Positions 36,148-45,543 are shown, counted from the first letter of the stretch. The stretch is DNA of 64,000 bases from Leptolyngbya sp. O-77 (GCF_001548395.1 NZ_AP017367.1:62001-126000); one strand, 5' to 3'. Program-made: numbers and translations. Notes: a model not told the origin generated them from the letters alone.

Positions 36148-36962
36148 CCTTACTATCGGTGCAGCAGGTTTCTAAAACCTATCAGTTGCGGTTGGGCTGG
36201 AGCGGCAAAACGCAGCTTATTCACGCGCTGCAAGATGTTTCCATCGATCTTGTACCTGGAAGCTGTTTGGGTGTGGTGGGGGAAAGCGGTGCCGGAAAAA
36301 GCACGTTAGGACGGATGGTGCTGGGTTTAGAGAAGCCCGATCGCGGTCAGATCTGGTTTCAGGATAAAGAACTGAGCCAACTAACCCCCCCGCAACTGCG
36401 ATCGCTGCGGCGCGACATTCAGGTGGTGTTTCAAGATAGCTTTAATGCCGTGAATCCGCGATTTAAAGTGAGGGAGATTATCAGTGAACCCATTCGCAAC
36501 TACCTAAATTTGACGGCTGTTGAGGTAACGAATCGCACCGTTCAACTTCTCGAAACAGTAGGTTTAACGGCAGCAGATGCAGATAAATATCCGCATCAGT
36601 TTAGCGGGGGACAGTTGCAGCGCGTCACCATTGCACGAGCGATCGCCCTCAAGCCAAAACTCGTTGTGTTAGATGAACCCGTTTCCAGTCTTGACATGAC
36701 CATTCAGGCGCAAATTCTCAATCTACTGCTCGAACTGAAGCAACAATTTCACCTGTCGTATTTATTTATCACCCATGATCTGGCTGCCGTTGCTTACCTT
36801 GCCGATCGGTTTGTCATCATGCACAAAGGTGCGATCGTTGAATCGAGCGATTCCCTGGATTTGAGCAACCTACAGCATCCTTATTCCCGACAGTTAATTG
36901 CGGCTCAGTTACCTGCCCATCCCCGCGATCGCAAATCCTTCCTCTACGCTGCAAAACCATGA
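36144..36962 (+). CDS. nikE: Nickel-type ABC transporter ATPase NikE
   Basis: A 272-residue partner ATPase: Walker A GESGAGKSTLGRMVLGLEK, VVFQDSFNAVNPRF (Q-loop), signature FSGGQLQRVTIARAI, Walker B LVVLDEPVSSLD, and LFITHDLAAVAYLADRFVIM. It overlaps nikD by 4 bases and the methyltransferase gene by 4 bases. Confidence 0.92.
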   Translation: MTLLSVQQVSKTYQLRLGWSGKTQLIHALQDVSIDLVPGSCLGVVGESGAGKSTLGRMVLGLEKPDRGQIWFQDKELSQLTPPQLRSLRRDIQVVFQDSFNAVNPRFKVREIISEPIRNYLNLTAVEVTNRTVQLLETVGLTAADADKYPHQFSGGQLQRVTIARAIALKPKLVVLDEPVSSLDMTIQAQILNLLLELKQQFHLSYLFITHDLAAVAYLADRFVIMHKGAIVESSDSLDLSNLQHPYSRQLIAAQLPAHPRDRKSFLYAAKP

Positions 36963-37729
36963 CTCACAATCTGCTTAAAATCAACTGGCACCACTGGCTT
37001 GAGCGTTGGGATGCCCAGCAAAGCGGCTATCTTCCCTATCGAGAAGAGCGGTTTCAGATCATGCTGGACGCGATCGCTCATCTGTTACCTGAATCGTTCA
37101 CTGCGATCGATCTGGCTTGTGGTCCCGGTGCCATCAGCCAGCGTTTGTTGAATCGCTTTCCACAAGCCAACTGTATTGCCATTGATTACGATCCGGTTTT
37201 GCTGGCGATCGGTCAGGGCGTGTTAGGGGCAATGGGCGATCGACTACGTTGGATCGAAGCAGATTTAACGCAAGATGATTGGCTAGAACAAATGGGTGAC
37301 ACTCAGGTGGATGCCGTTTTAACCACAACTGCATTACACTGGTTGCCGATCGATCGCCTGGTGTATCTCTATCAAAAACTTGGTCAAGTTCTGCGTCCGA
37401 GTGGTGTGTTTCTCAACGGTGATCATCTCTACTTTCCGCCACACTTAGCCACCATTCAACGGTTAGCAAAAGCGGTGCAGGCACAGCAGGAAGAGCAAGC
37501 ATTTTCAGAGAGAAACCAGGAAGACTGGCAGCAGTGGTGGCAGGCGATCGAGCAAGAAGCAGACCTCAAAGCGTTGCTAACCGAGAGACACCGACGCTTT
37601 CAACCTCGATTTACCGAGCATGAGCCAACGCTAGTCATTCATGAGGCAGCCCTGCAAGAGGCAGGATTTCGAGAGGTGAGTACCATCTGGCAACGATTTG
37701 ACGATCGGATTTTGATGGCAGTGCGTTAG
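36959..37729 (+). CDS. Class I SAM-dependent methyltransferase, last gene of the nik operon
   Basis: A 256-residue enzyme with motif I AIDLACGPGAISQRLL near residue 50, then CIAIDYDPVLL, and VLTTTALHWLP. It overlaps nikE by 4 bases, so it is almost certainly co-expressed with the importer. The substrate is unknown; it might modify or dismantle an imported metal chelator, but this rests on position only. Confidence 0.85.
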   Translation: MTHNLLKINWHHWLERWDAQQSGYLPYREERFQIMLDAIAHLLPESFTAIDLACGPGAISQRLLNRFPQANCIAIDYDPVLLAIGQGVLGAMGDRLRWIEADLTQDDWLEQMGDTQVDAVLTTTALHWLPIDRLVYLYQKLGQVLRPSGVFLNGDHLYFPPHLATIQRLAKAVQAQQEEQAFSERNQEDWQQWWQAIEQEADLKALLTERHRRFQPRFTEHEPTLVIHEAALQEAGFREVSTIWQRFDDRILMAVR

Positions 37730-37796
37730 TTAACACAGTTCAGGCAAGAAACTTACGAATTGCCATTCCAATGCTTAACTTTCTTGCCTGGTACAT

Positions 37797-38087
37797 TCAT
37801 GGCGAATGGTGATGATGAGTATCGTGCTGGTTCTGAGCGGGTTGCACCAATTCCATACTGTGTTGACCAAACGCCGCCAACCCCATCGTCACCAATCCTG
37901 AGCTTAGAAGCCCCATCGAGACCAAGCCAAAGGAGAATATCCCCATTGAGACAAGCCCGATCGAGACAATGCCATGTGTGACAACCCCGATCGCCACAAC
38001 TCCGTGTGCAGACACCCCGATCGCAACTACTCCATGAGCGCCAATTCCCACCGATACTTTTTTCCGTTTCTTTAACGTTTCATTCAT
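37797..38087 (-). CDS. Decapeptide-repeat membrane-like protein with His-rich tail
   Basis: A 96-residue protein starting MNETLKKRKKVSVGIGAHGV. Residues about 17-76 are six repeats of ten residues with the pattern G-[VIL]-x-[AS]-x-G-[VLQ]-x-[AST]-[HM], for example GVVAIGVVTH and GLLSSGLVTM. The tail is HDTHHHHSP. Hydrophobic, glycine-periodic repeats suggest a membrane or stacked beta structure; the histidines could bind metal. No family is recognised. It lies 10 bases downstream of a PepSY-type remnant on the same strand and converges with the nik operon. Confidence 0.6.
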   Translation of the reverse strand: MNETLKKRKKVSVGIGAHGVVAIGVSAHGVVAIGVVTHGIVSIGLVSMGIFSFGLVSMGLLSSGLVTMGLAAFGQHSMELVQPAQNQHDTHHHHSP

Positions 38088-38097
38088 TGAACTCAAC

Positions 38098-38370
38098 TCA
38101 GTTAAAAATTCGCTTGAGGGCGGGAATGCGGGACAACACAAAATAGTCGAGCAATAGCACAATCACTAATGAAAGACCGACTAATGGAAATGCCAGCCCC
38201 ATGACAGCCACGATCGCCAACGGTACTCGCCAGCTTTGCACATAGGGGGGCATTGCTGGAGCACCAATCAGTCCTGATTCTTTGGGGCGACGCTGCCACC
38301 ACATGACGGCTCCACTGATGGAGAGCAACATGACGATCAGTGCTGCAATCAGGCCATTCAGTCTCAGATC
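38098..38370 (-). pseudogene. PepSY-associated membrane protein, C-terminal fragment
   Basis: About 90 codons end a PepSY_TM-type (PiuB-like) protein: RLNGLIAALIVMLL, SISGAVMWWQRRPKESG, then AIVAVMGLAFPLVGLSLVIV and LLLDYFVLSRIPALKRI. Full-length relatives have 350-450 residues; no matching coding sequence lies upstream of about 38370, so the 5' part has been lost. A short membrane protein from an internal ATG (38331) remains conceivable. The family is often iron-regulated. Confidence 0.7.
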
Positions 38371-39262
38371 ATCACAATCATCTCACCCTGTTCTCGGTTC
38401 TCCGGTTCCGACTATGCGATCTCTCGTTGAACTTGATTTTTATCCACCTTTATGCACCTGTCTGAAAGACTTTGATCTCAGGCAAGTTTAGTTTGCTACA
38501 GAGCGAGAAATGCTAGCTGCTGCACAAGTTTGCTCAAAATGTGCAGGTGCATACTCACAAATTGTGCGCCACCAAACCTTGCTTTTTTGCCGTAATAGGC
38601 TAGCCTCAAATAGGGTTTGGAGTCCTTAAGAGAACACCGTGGTTTGCTTCATTCTCAGGGTGTCTTTGCATTGCGTACTTGCAGCGCTGAAATGTAGTGC
38701 AGTCGAGGTGTTCCGCTGTCGAGTCTGATCCTTGATTGTTCTTAAGTAGCCTGGAAAACATACCACTTGAGGATAAGTATGGTTTTAATATTCAAAGCTT
38801 CAGTAACTCTGGTTTCGCTAGATTTCATGAACGGTTCTTAAGTCCTGATGTTGTTTAGAATGTTTGAGCCAGGAGCCTGGTTCCTTCTGGAAACTTCAGG
38901 GGTTTAGTATTACGGCTTGGTCTGGGGCTGATATCGAGATTCCTTCAACTGATTAGCCTGCATGTTCCATAGACATATCCCATAGAGCAGCGGGTTGACT
39001 ATTAACCAGTGATGCTTTTTGGGGTTGTGTTGTGTGACAAGAGTGTGCGTGGACAGTCGGAGCTGTAATCTCTTTCTACTGCCAGTGTTTCTACCAGCTT
39101 TGATAGGCATCTTTGATAAGCATTTATGGTTTTGCTACCGCGATCGCCCATTACAAAGACAATGTGGCTGCAATGCTTACATCTGCAAATGTGCGTCTTG
39201 GCTCCGCTGGGCTAGAAGTTGTGATTGCGACGACCTATCCATTCGTATTCCAGAATCAGGCT
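38371..39262. other. About 900 bases without a supported gene
   Basis: I found only short, uncharacteristic reading frames on either strand and no RNA gene. It may hold decayed sequence from the lost 5' part of the PepSY gene and the promoter of the downstream stress gene. Confidence 0.5.
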
Positions 39263-39355
39263 ACAGCATTTTTGAAGCTAGTGAGGCACACGGATGGTCA
39301 ATAAGCCCTTGCCTCGTGAGGGCAGCGTGTGCCTCACCCCGCAAGAAAATGCTGT
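39263..39355. repeat. Long imperfect inverted repeat (hairpin or MITE-like)
   Basis: Arms of 29 bases (39263-39291 and 39327-39355) pair through ACAGCATTTT and GTGAGGCACAC with a mismatched middle of eight bases. The 35-base loop contains a second stem, GCCCTT and GAGGGC. It lies just upstream of the DUF2382 gene. Confidence 0.7.
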
Positions 39356-39466
39356 AAGCATCAAACTGTTCTTCAAAGGAAAGCTTTCCTCCTAAACGCT
39401 TCTGTGGCGCAGATAGCTCCCTGGGCGATCGCAAATTTATCAGCGACGGACGGCGTATCAGTTTCT

Positions 39467-40771
39467 ATGGAACCAGGAAATAGTCCACGGAGCAGGTTTT
39501 TACCCGCAGACCCCAGCAATCAGCTACTTGTGGGTTTCCCCTTTTGGCTATGGCTACTGTTACCTTTTCTAGGGTTATTGCTACTCATTCTGCTACGGTC
39601 TCGACGGCAATCTATGCAGCAAAGAAGCTCCTCAGCCGAGACTCCCTATTCCAGCCATCAGCCTGCCAGTCAGCAGTCCGCAGCAAGCGATTCTACGATC
39701 AACTCTCTCATGGAAGAAACATCTAACTTGCCCGATTTAACTCCTACACCACCTGACTCTACCTCTAGTACTCCTGCTGAGCGAGAAGTTTTTCCTGCTG
39801 AGCAGGAAGTTCTTTCGGTTATTCAAGAAGAGGTGTCTGTTAGCAAGCAGCAGGTTGAGCGGGGCAAAATTCGAGTTAATAAGCGAGTAGAAAGTCGCGA
39901 GGAGATAGTCAATGCACCCCTTGTGCATGAACAAGTCGTTGTAGAGCGGGTTCCATTCAATCGAGTGATCGAGGGAGAAATCCCTACAGAAAGGGATGAA
40001 AACGACGTTCATATTATTCCCATTTTTGAGGAAGTTGCTGTTGCCGAAAGGCAGCTTATTTTACGGGAAGAAGTGCGGATCTCTAAAAGGCTGGTTACAA
40101 CGGTGGTCCAGCAAGTAGTAGCAGTTCAAAGAGGCTCTGTTGAAGTTGAACGTACCGCGTTTGAGAATGAGCCACCCAACTATGTTCAGCCCGCAGTAGA
40201 CTTTCAAGTAGCGCCTCAAACGAATGCCTCAATCAATCACGAAGCACGGTCAGCAGGAGCAGCAACCCAAGTAGAGACTCAAGTTCGTACAACACCTGAA
40301 GAGACTTTAGCCGTTGCTTCAAGCGTACCATTTCAGTCCAATCAGCCTCCAATTTCTAGTGCCGTTTCTAATCGTGAGGCTATTCCTGATGAAGAGATTG
40401 TCATACCGATAATGGCCGAAGAAGCGGCTTTAACTGTTCAACAAGTCACTCGCGGCAAGGTACAGGTACGCACAAGATTTGACACAGTAGAGCAAGTCCT
40501 TGAATCACCAGTGATGCGTGAGGAATTGATCGTTGAACATATTCCTAGAAACCAGCCCATCCAAGGTGACCCACCGCAAGTTCGCGAAGAAAACGGTGTA
40601 CAAATTATCCCCATCTTGGAAGAAGTATTGGTGAGCAGAAAGCAGCTTTTGCTTCGAGAAGAGGTGCGAATTTCAAAGCGCCGAGTCACAGAGAGTATTC
40701 CTCAGGCAATCACTTTGCGCTATGAGGTTGCAGATATTGAGCAGATCAGCTTTGAGGATAGTAGCGAATAG
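39467..40771 (+). CDS. Membrane-anchored protein with two DUF2382 (YsnF/AvaK) domains
   Basis: A 434-residue protein. One membrane helix is near residues 22-42 (FPFWLWLLLPFLGLLLLILL), followed by a Ser/Thr/Pro-rich linker, then two DUF2382 domains. Each has the pattern G-K-[IV]-[RQ]-V-[NR]-[KT]-R, HEQVVVERVPFNRVIEGE or its counterpart, and IIPIFEEV / IIPILEEV. DUF2382 occurs in stress-induced proteins; the function is unknown. I prefer ATG 39467; the frame is open from 39329 inside the hairpin. Confidence 0.8.
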   Translation: MEPGNSPRSRFLPADPSNQLLVGFPFWLWLLLPFLGLLLLILLRSRRQSMQQRSSSAETPYSSHQPASQQSAASDSTINSLMEETSNLPDLTPTPPDSTSSTPAEREVFPAEQEVLSVIQEEVSVSKQQVERGKIRVNKRVESREEIVNAPLVHEQVVVERVPFNRVIEGEIPTERDENDVHIIPIFEEVAVAERQLILREEVRISKRLVTTVVQQVVAVQRGSVEVERTAFENEPPNYVQPAVDFQVAPQTNASINHEARSAGAATQVETQVRTTPEETLAVASSVPFQSNQPPISSAVSNREAIPDEEIVIPIMAEEAALTVQQVTRGKVQVRTRFDTVEQVLESPVMREELIVEHIPRNQPIQGDPPQVREENGVQIIPILEEVLVSRKQLLLREEVRISKRRVTESIPQAITLRYEVADIEQISFEDSSE

Positions 40772-40947
40772 TTCGTTCTTTAAGCTTTTCCTTGAGAGTA
40801 AAGGTTTTTTCAAAAGATTTATAGTACGAGCTTTCTCCTCGGTTGAGATAGGTGTTATCCAGCCTATCTAAAGGTAGCCCTTGTAGCGAGAACAGGGGAT
40901 TCGGTTACGTTTTGACCCCATATCGTTAGTCACGAAAGGACGAATTC

Positions 40948-41916
40948 ATGAAAACTGTTATTGGTTTGTTTGATGATCGCGAAGAAGGGATGCGTGCTTA
41001 TACCGCTCTGCATGATGAAGGATTTGCCTTGGCAGACCTGGACATTCTGACCAACGACGACGAAGATGACGTGCCCAAGCTGGAGAATCTTCGCAGAAAT
41101 CTGCCCGCTTCCGATGCCGAAGTGTATTTGGAAGGGGTTCGTCAAGGCGGCACGATTATCACTGCAAACGTGACCGACAGTACCGCTACTCGCGCAGCCG
41201 AAATCATGTCCAACTTCAACATGGTTGTGATTGCTGATCGAGTTGCCGAACTCAGGAAAGTAAATCCGAACCTGACCCTCAGCGATCCTGCACGGGATGA
41301 AAACGTTCTAGAAGTGATCGAAGAAGATCTGCAAGTCGGCAAGACCGCCGTTGAGCGGGGCCGGATGCGGATTTATTCCGTTGTCACTGAGCGTGAAGTC
41401 TCTCAGAATGTGGCTCTGCGCGATGAGACCCTGCGCGTCAGCCGTCGCCCTGTGAACCGCCAGGTCGAAATTCGCCCTGATTTGTTCCAGGAGCGCTCCT
41501 TCGAGATGGTGGAGATGGATGAAATCGCCCTAGTTGGCAAAACTGCTCGGGTGGTTGAAGAGATTGTTCTGGGTAAGGAAGTTGCCGAGAAGATTGAAAC
41601 CATCAAGGAAACCCTCCGTCGTCAGGATGTAGAGATTGAGGAAATCCCGGCAGCCCGTCCTTTTGCTGACTATGATGCCGATTTCCGCGCTTTCTACAAC
41701 GAGAAGCTGTCCAACAAGGGCGTTCAGTATGATGAACTTCGCCCGGCCCTGAACTATGGCTACAGCCTGGCTACTCGCGAACCCTTCCGCAGCAGCCCTT
41801 GGTCTGCCGTGGAGCAAGACGCTCGCCGCATTTGGGAAGAGAAGAACCCCGGCACCTGGGATCAGAACAAAGCGGTAATTCACTACGCCTGGGAAAAAGT
41901 TCGTAGCGCTCGCTAG
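40948..41916 (+). CDS. Stress protein with N-terminal GSP17M-like and DUF2382 domains
   Basis: A 322-residue soluble protein with a good ribosome-binding site (GAAAGGACGAATTC before ATG). Residues 1-100 (TVIGLFDDREEGMRAYTALH) resemble the general-stress-protein 17M/YflT domain; residues 115-235 are DUF2382 (VGKTAVERGRMRIYSVVTER, ARVVEEIVLGKEV). The C-terminal 85 residues hold YDADFRAFYNEKLSNKGVQY and a W-rich end, a pattern also seen in other cyanobacterial stress proteins. With the preceding gene it makes a DUF2382 pair. Confidence 0.85.
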   Translation: MKTVIGLFDDREEGMRAYTALHDEGFALADLDILTNDDEDDVPKLENLRRNLPASDAEVYLEGVRQGGTIITANVTDSTATRAAEIMSNFNMVVIADRVAELRKVNPNLTLSDPARDENVLEVIEEDLQVGKTAVERGRMRIYSVVTEREVSQNVALRDETLRVSRRPVNRQVEIRPDLFQERSFEMVEMDEIALVGKTARVVEEIVLGKEVAEKIETIKETLRRQDVEIEEIPAARPFADYDADFRAFYNEKLSNKGVQYDELRPALNYGYSLATREPFRSSPWSAVEQDARRIWEEKNPGTWDQNKAVIHYAWEKVRSAR

Positions 41917-41940
41917 ACCCGGAAACGTCTCCTCTAGAGT

Positions 41941-41973
41941 GAATCGTTGTGCGGCATTGTCGTACAACGATTC
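41941..41973 (+). terminator. Hairpin between convergent genes, likely terminator
   Basis: A perfect 10-bp stem, GAATCGTTGT with ACAACGATTC, and a 13-base loop, 25 bases after the stress-gene stop. There is no strong T-run, so it may act in both directions or only stabilise the mRNA end. Confidence 0.55.
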
Positions 41974-41988
41974 GTGCTTTCTGCCACG

Positions 41989-42579
41989 CTACTGCTCTGA
42001 ACGACATCGAATCCGGGCGCTATCACCAATCGTGTTTATCTGATGCTTTGCCAGGATGCGGTCAACGGCGTTTGGGTAGGAGAGGCGAGTGTAGTGAGGG
42101 AATGTTTTTAGCAAAGCCTCCACAAAGGAGCGAGACAGAAAAGAACCGAGGGCAAATTGCCGCACAGCTCTCACTCGATTGGTTTCCAAATCAGTCAGCA
42201 CCACCGCCAGGGGCAGTTGAAAGTTGGGATTGTGCAAGACAGGGTCAAAGTTAGGCAGTTGCTCTGGATGGAGTTGACAGAGGTGAAAGGGGCACTCCTG
42301 CCAGGGGAGAATCAGGGTTGCGGGCTTTGTTTGTCCGGGCCCGGCGTACTTGTCAACCTGGAAAATCCGAAAGCAGAGAAAGGGGACTTGTTCGACGACG
42401 TTAAGGGCAACCTCAAAAACGCCAGACTCGACGGCCCATTGTTCAGCCAGGGAGGGATTGCGAAAGGTTAGGGTCAGTTCTACCCAGTCGGAACGCCAGG
42501 TAAACTCGGCTCCCTCTGCATCTAGCGATCGGGTGTGGCGTTGTCCTACGGTAATCAGACCAAAGTCTTGATACTTCAT
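41989..42579 (-). CDS. Hypothetical protein, 196 residues
   Basis: Not recognised. Beta-rich looking at the start (FTWRSDWVELTLTFRNPSLA) and helical later (SFVEALLKTFPHYTRLSYPN). No signal or membrane segment. It is convergent with the stress-protein gene. Confidence 0.65.
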   Translation of the reverse strand: MKYQDFGLITVGQRHTRSLDAEGAEFTWRSDWVELTLTFRNPSLAEQWAVESGVFEVALNVVEQVPFLCFRIFQVDKYAGPGQTKPATLILPWQECPFHLCQLHPEQLPNFDPVLHNPNFQLPLAVVLTDLETNRVRAVRQFALGSFLSRSFVEALLKTFPHYTRLSYPNAVDRILAKHQINTIGDSARIRCRSEQ

Positions 42580-42860
42580 CGTTGCAACAGTTAAGTCAGT
42601 CCGGTCAGGTGAACGACCTCCAAAATGCAGTCCTCCTTGGCTAAGGCACTGCTGTATATAGGAGGGTTAACCGTATGTTAACTAACATTATGCCCGTCAT
42701 TGTTGTCTGGATCACATTATTAAGGCTAAAGATTAATTTTTTCTAAAAAATTAGCAGCAGAAGCACGGCGAGGATTTGGGGAACTTTGCAAAAATCTACA
42801 AAAAATCTACAAATTGTGACGATGTTTACCCTATTTCATTCGATACCGAGGAATCGGCAT
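42580..42860. other. AT-rich intergenic region
   Basis: No gene seen. It contains the likely promoter of the gene at 41989-42579 and low-complexity A/T runs such as AAAAATCTACAAAAAATC. Confidence 0.4.
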
Positions 42861-42889
42861 AAGAAAAGGCACCCCCGATGGGAGTGCCT
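42861..42889 (-). terminator. Rho-independent terminator of the DUF4278 gene
   Basis: On the minus strand GGCACTCCC, ATC, GGGGGTGCC followed by TTTTCTT, about 75 bases after the stop of the DUF4278 gene. Confidence 0.75.
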
Positions 42890-42965
42890 GCAACCAGCTA
42901 ACTTTTAGGAAATGCGAAGGGCTGGTGGAGCGGAGATGAGAAGCAGATGAGAACCTGCTATGACC

Positions 42966-43361
42966 CTAGCTAATGCTGGCGTGGCTGCGGTCGTAGCTGT
43001 CCCAGAAACCGGGCTGCACCTTGCCTTGAATGTGTCCCCAGTATTGGCTCGTGGTTCCGGCATCTAGCCCGACGTTGGCAGCCAAACGGGTCAGCATCGC
43101 TTGTTGACGGCGCTTCACCGTTTTGTGGTGATTCATCATCAGCTCCCGCGCTCTCTCTTCGATGGAAACGGGGGCTGCGGGCTGGGTCATAGGTGCCGGT
43201 GCAACAGCAGGAACAGTCGCCGCAGGATCAGTTGCAACAGGTTGATTGGTCTGGTATTCGTTGCCCCGGAACTTCAGTTCAGTAGTAGTCGGGTGGCTAT
43301 TGTTCAGGTTCAGGGGTTGGGGATTGTAGTCGTAAGTGATGCCACGATAGGTGAGTTTCAT
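42966..43361 (-). CDS. DUF4278-domain protein
   Basis: A 131-residue protein beginning MKLTYRGITYDYNPQPLNL, the hallmark of DUF4278, followed by LKFRGNEYQTN. The C-terminal half is helical with RARELMMNHHKTVKRRQQAM. A ribosome-binding site (GAGAGGCG) precedes ATG 43361. The longer frame upstream has no support. The 380 bases between this start and the next gene hold no gene I can support. The function of the family is unknown. Confidence 0.8.
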   Translation of the reverse strand: MKLTYRGITYDYNPQPLNLNNSHPTTTELKFRGNEYQTNQPVATDPAATVPAVAPAPMTQPAAPVSIEERARELMMNHHKTVKRRQQAMLTRLAANVGLDAGTTSQYWGHIQGKVQPGFWDSYDRSHASIS

Positions 43362-43742
43362 AGGATTCGCCTCTCTTGTTGAAGGGTAAGGGTGAGGCGC
43401 GTTCCTTCGGGATTGCTCCCTACTTCCGTCTCTTTCAGCGGATCGGGCTGGTTGAAGCTGACAGCGGAAAGAGATGAACGATTTCTTTTCTGTATCTATT
43501 GTTACTGTTTTGAGTTTTTCTGTCAAGGGTTCCTGGCTTGATTGGGGCGAGTTTTTTGAGAAATCACCCGATGGGGCGATCGCCCACGCCGATGACTCGA
43601 CCTGGTTCGCTAGACGACAGGGCCGGAGCCAGCAGCGCAAACTCTTGGTAAATCTGCCCCGATCAATCTGCCATTGGCACACCACGAAAGCTCGATGGAT
43701 AACGCCTGATGGAAGCTCAGCCAGCACCTTACAGTTAGCTCA

Positions 43743-44480
43743 TTAATTATTCGTCTCGCGCAAAGACACCAGCAATTCGCCCACCGTCAGGTTCAGCTTT
43801 TGGGCATGGGGATTGCTGGACTCAAATAGTTCATCGCCAATCAGCGCCTGATAGTCAGCAGCGGACTGGGTGCGGGCTGTGTCATCCATGTGTAGCCGCA
43901 TCACCAACAGCCCATAGTAGTCCCGCAGTTCGGTTCCTTCTAGCAACACTGTACCGCCATAGTCCCAGTCAAAGCCATAGAACTTGAAGGGGCCCAGCTT
44001 TTGCTGTAGCTCTGCAAACGAGGTTCCCACCCCAATGCCTTCTGGTGTGCGCCAGGCTGGGCCAGGGTTCATGACGGCGGCGGCTTCGGTGCGTTCTGGG
44101 TTGCCCCAAATAATGGTGAAGGAACGGTCTGGGCCGAGGTTTACAACGGTTCCCAGTTCGGTTTCGCCTTCGCCCATGCCAATTTCTTTATCTTCTAGGT
44201 TGGCTTCGCCAAATTGGGCTGCCAAATCCTGCCGCGTTGTATTTTCCGTCACGGGGCCAAAGCGTTCGCCAGGAACGATCGTGGTGTCTAGGGTTACAGC
44301 AGGAGATTGGGCGATCGCCCCGCCACTGGGTTCCGAGGGACTGGGTGATGCTGTGGGTGACTCCACGGGCGCAGGAGACAGCCAAGGTGTAGAACCACAT
44401 CCCGCCAGCAGCGCTACGGAAAGTAAGGTAGATGCTATAGCAACGCGCGTCCGGGATTTACAAACCAGGGATGTGAACAT
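43743..44480 (-). CDS. Lipoprotein of unknown function
   Basis: A 245-residue protein from ATG 44480 with a lipoprotein signal ending VALLAGC, a Pro/Ser linker (PAPVESPTASPSPSEPSG), and a domain with VTENTTRQDLAAQFGEANLE, IIWGNPERTEAAAVMN and GIGVGTSFAELQQKLGPFKF. The repeated LxxxFG elements resemble cyanobacterial periplasmic proteins of unknown role. It is probably envelope-located. Confidence 0.8.
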   Translation of the reverse strand: MFTSLVCKSRTRVAIASTLLSVALLAGCGSTPWLSPAPVESPTASPSPSEPSGGAIAQSPAVTLDTTIVPGERFGPVTENTTRQDLAAQFGEANLEDKEIGMGEGETELGTVVNLGPDRSFTIIWGNPERTEAAAVMNPGPAWRTPEGIGVGTSFAELQQKLGPFKFYGFDWDYGGTVLLEGTELRDYYGLLVMRLHMDDTARTQSAADYQALIGDELFESSNPHAQKLNLTVGELLVSLRETNN

Positions 44481-44594
44481 GGAACTCCAGCCTTTCGCCA
44501 ATCTGCGACTATAGTAATAGATCTATCGCCGTAGGCTGATGCTCCGTCCGGATAGTTTGCCCATCCCTCAGTCGAGTGATTTTTTAGGTTTCGT

Positions 44595-45410
44595 TCAGTA
44601 ATTTTTGATGAATAGCTCTTTACCTTTGGCGGCGATCGCCTGTTTGTAATTGTTCATGCCGTATTGCAGTTCCCATTCCACAATCGTGGCAAACCGAAAT
44701 AGAGAACGAACCTCCGGCGAGTCGTCATAGGTAATCAGCCAGCGATGGGGGCAGCGCTGCATCGCTTTGGCAAATCGCACATGGTCGAAAGCCGTGTGCA
44801 AGTTGCCTTTTACTCCATAGAGTTTAGAGTGCGTAGCAGATAAGTAAGGCGGATCGAGGAAGATAAATACGTCTTTACCCGGCTTTTGCAGTAGCTCTGC
44901 ATAATCACCCTGCGTAATCTGTACGCCTGAAAGTAAGCCAGGCAGTTTGGCAAGGCGGGCGATCGCCGATTCGGTAAAGCGCCGCTCGTAAGCCTGCTGC
45001 GAATAGCCGCCAGAATCCATCACACCCGAAAACGTAATGCGGTTCATCACAAAAAAGCGAACAGCGCGATCAAAATCTGTGGAACTGTTTCGTTCATCCA
45101 GCAGGAATGTATACAGTTCACGCCCGGTCGGGAAACTGGAACGCAGCCAGGACACTTTTTTGACCAGTGCCTCGTTCTGATCGCGGGCAGTCTTCCAAAA
45201 GCAAACCAGGTCGCGGTTCAGGTCGTTGATCCAAAACAGGCGCGGCGTTTGATCTGACCAAAACGGTAGCTGCTGTTTTGCGGCGAGAAACACCGACCCG
45301 CCACCCACAAATGGTTCGCGAAATTCGGCAATGCACTCTGGCAGCAGGGGCAAAATCTGGGCGATCGCCCTCGACTTGCCGCCCGGATAGCGCAACGGAC
45401 TCTTGATCAT
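44595..45410 (-). CDS. DNA adenine methylase, D12 (Dam) class
   Basis: A 271-residue N6-adenine methyltransferase. It shows SPLRYPGGKSRAIAQIL at the start, the SAM-binding motif FREPFVGGGSVFLAAK, INDLNRDLVCFW, and the catalytic motif FLDPPYLS. No restriction gene is adjacent, so it is a solitary methylase. Cyanobacterial Dam homologues methylate GATC, the core of the HIP1 octamer frequent here, but the target was not read from the sequence. ATG 45410 is the start next to the conserved block; 45422 is also possible. Confidence 0.9.
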   Translation of the reverse strand: MIKSPLRYPGGKSRAIAQILPLLPECIAEFREPFVGGGSVFLAAKQQLPFWSDQTPRLFWINDLNRDLVCFWKTARDQNEALVKKVSWLRSSFPTGRELYTFLLDERNSSTDFDRAVRFFVMNRITFSGVMDSGGYSQQAYERRFTESAIARLAKLPGLLSGVQITQGDYAELLQKPGKDVFIFLDPPYLSATHSKLYGVKGNLHTAFDHVRFAKAMQRCPHRWLITYDDSPEVRSLFRFATIVEWELQYGMNNYKQAIAAKGKELFIKNY

Positions 45411-45543
45411 GCTTCTCCGCACACCGAACCTTTACAGAAATTTCCTTAGCACAGGTTAGCGCACCAGGGTTTGCCGTAAGCTGGATTGAGGCTTAAATTA
45501 TTGAGACGATTCTCCAGACGCAAGCGACTAGACGCAAAAGACT

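Noticed and set aside
39113..39304. 63-codon frame before the hairpin
   Set aside because: No ribosome-binding site or family match; it runs into the inverted repeat.
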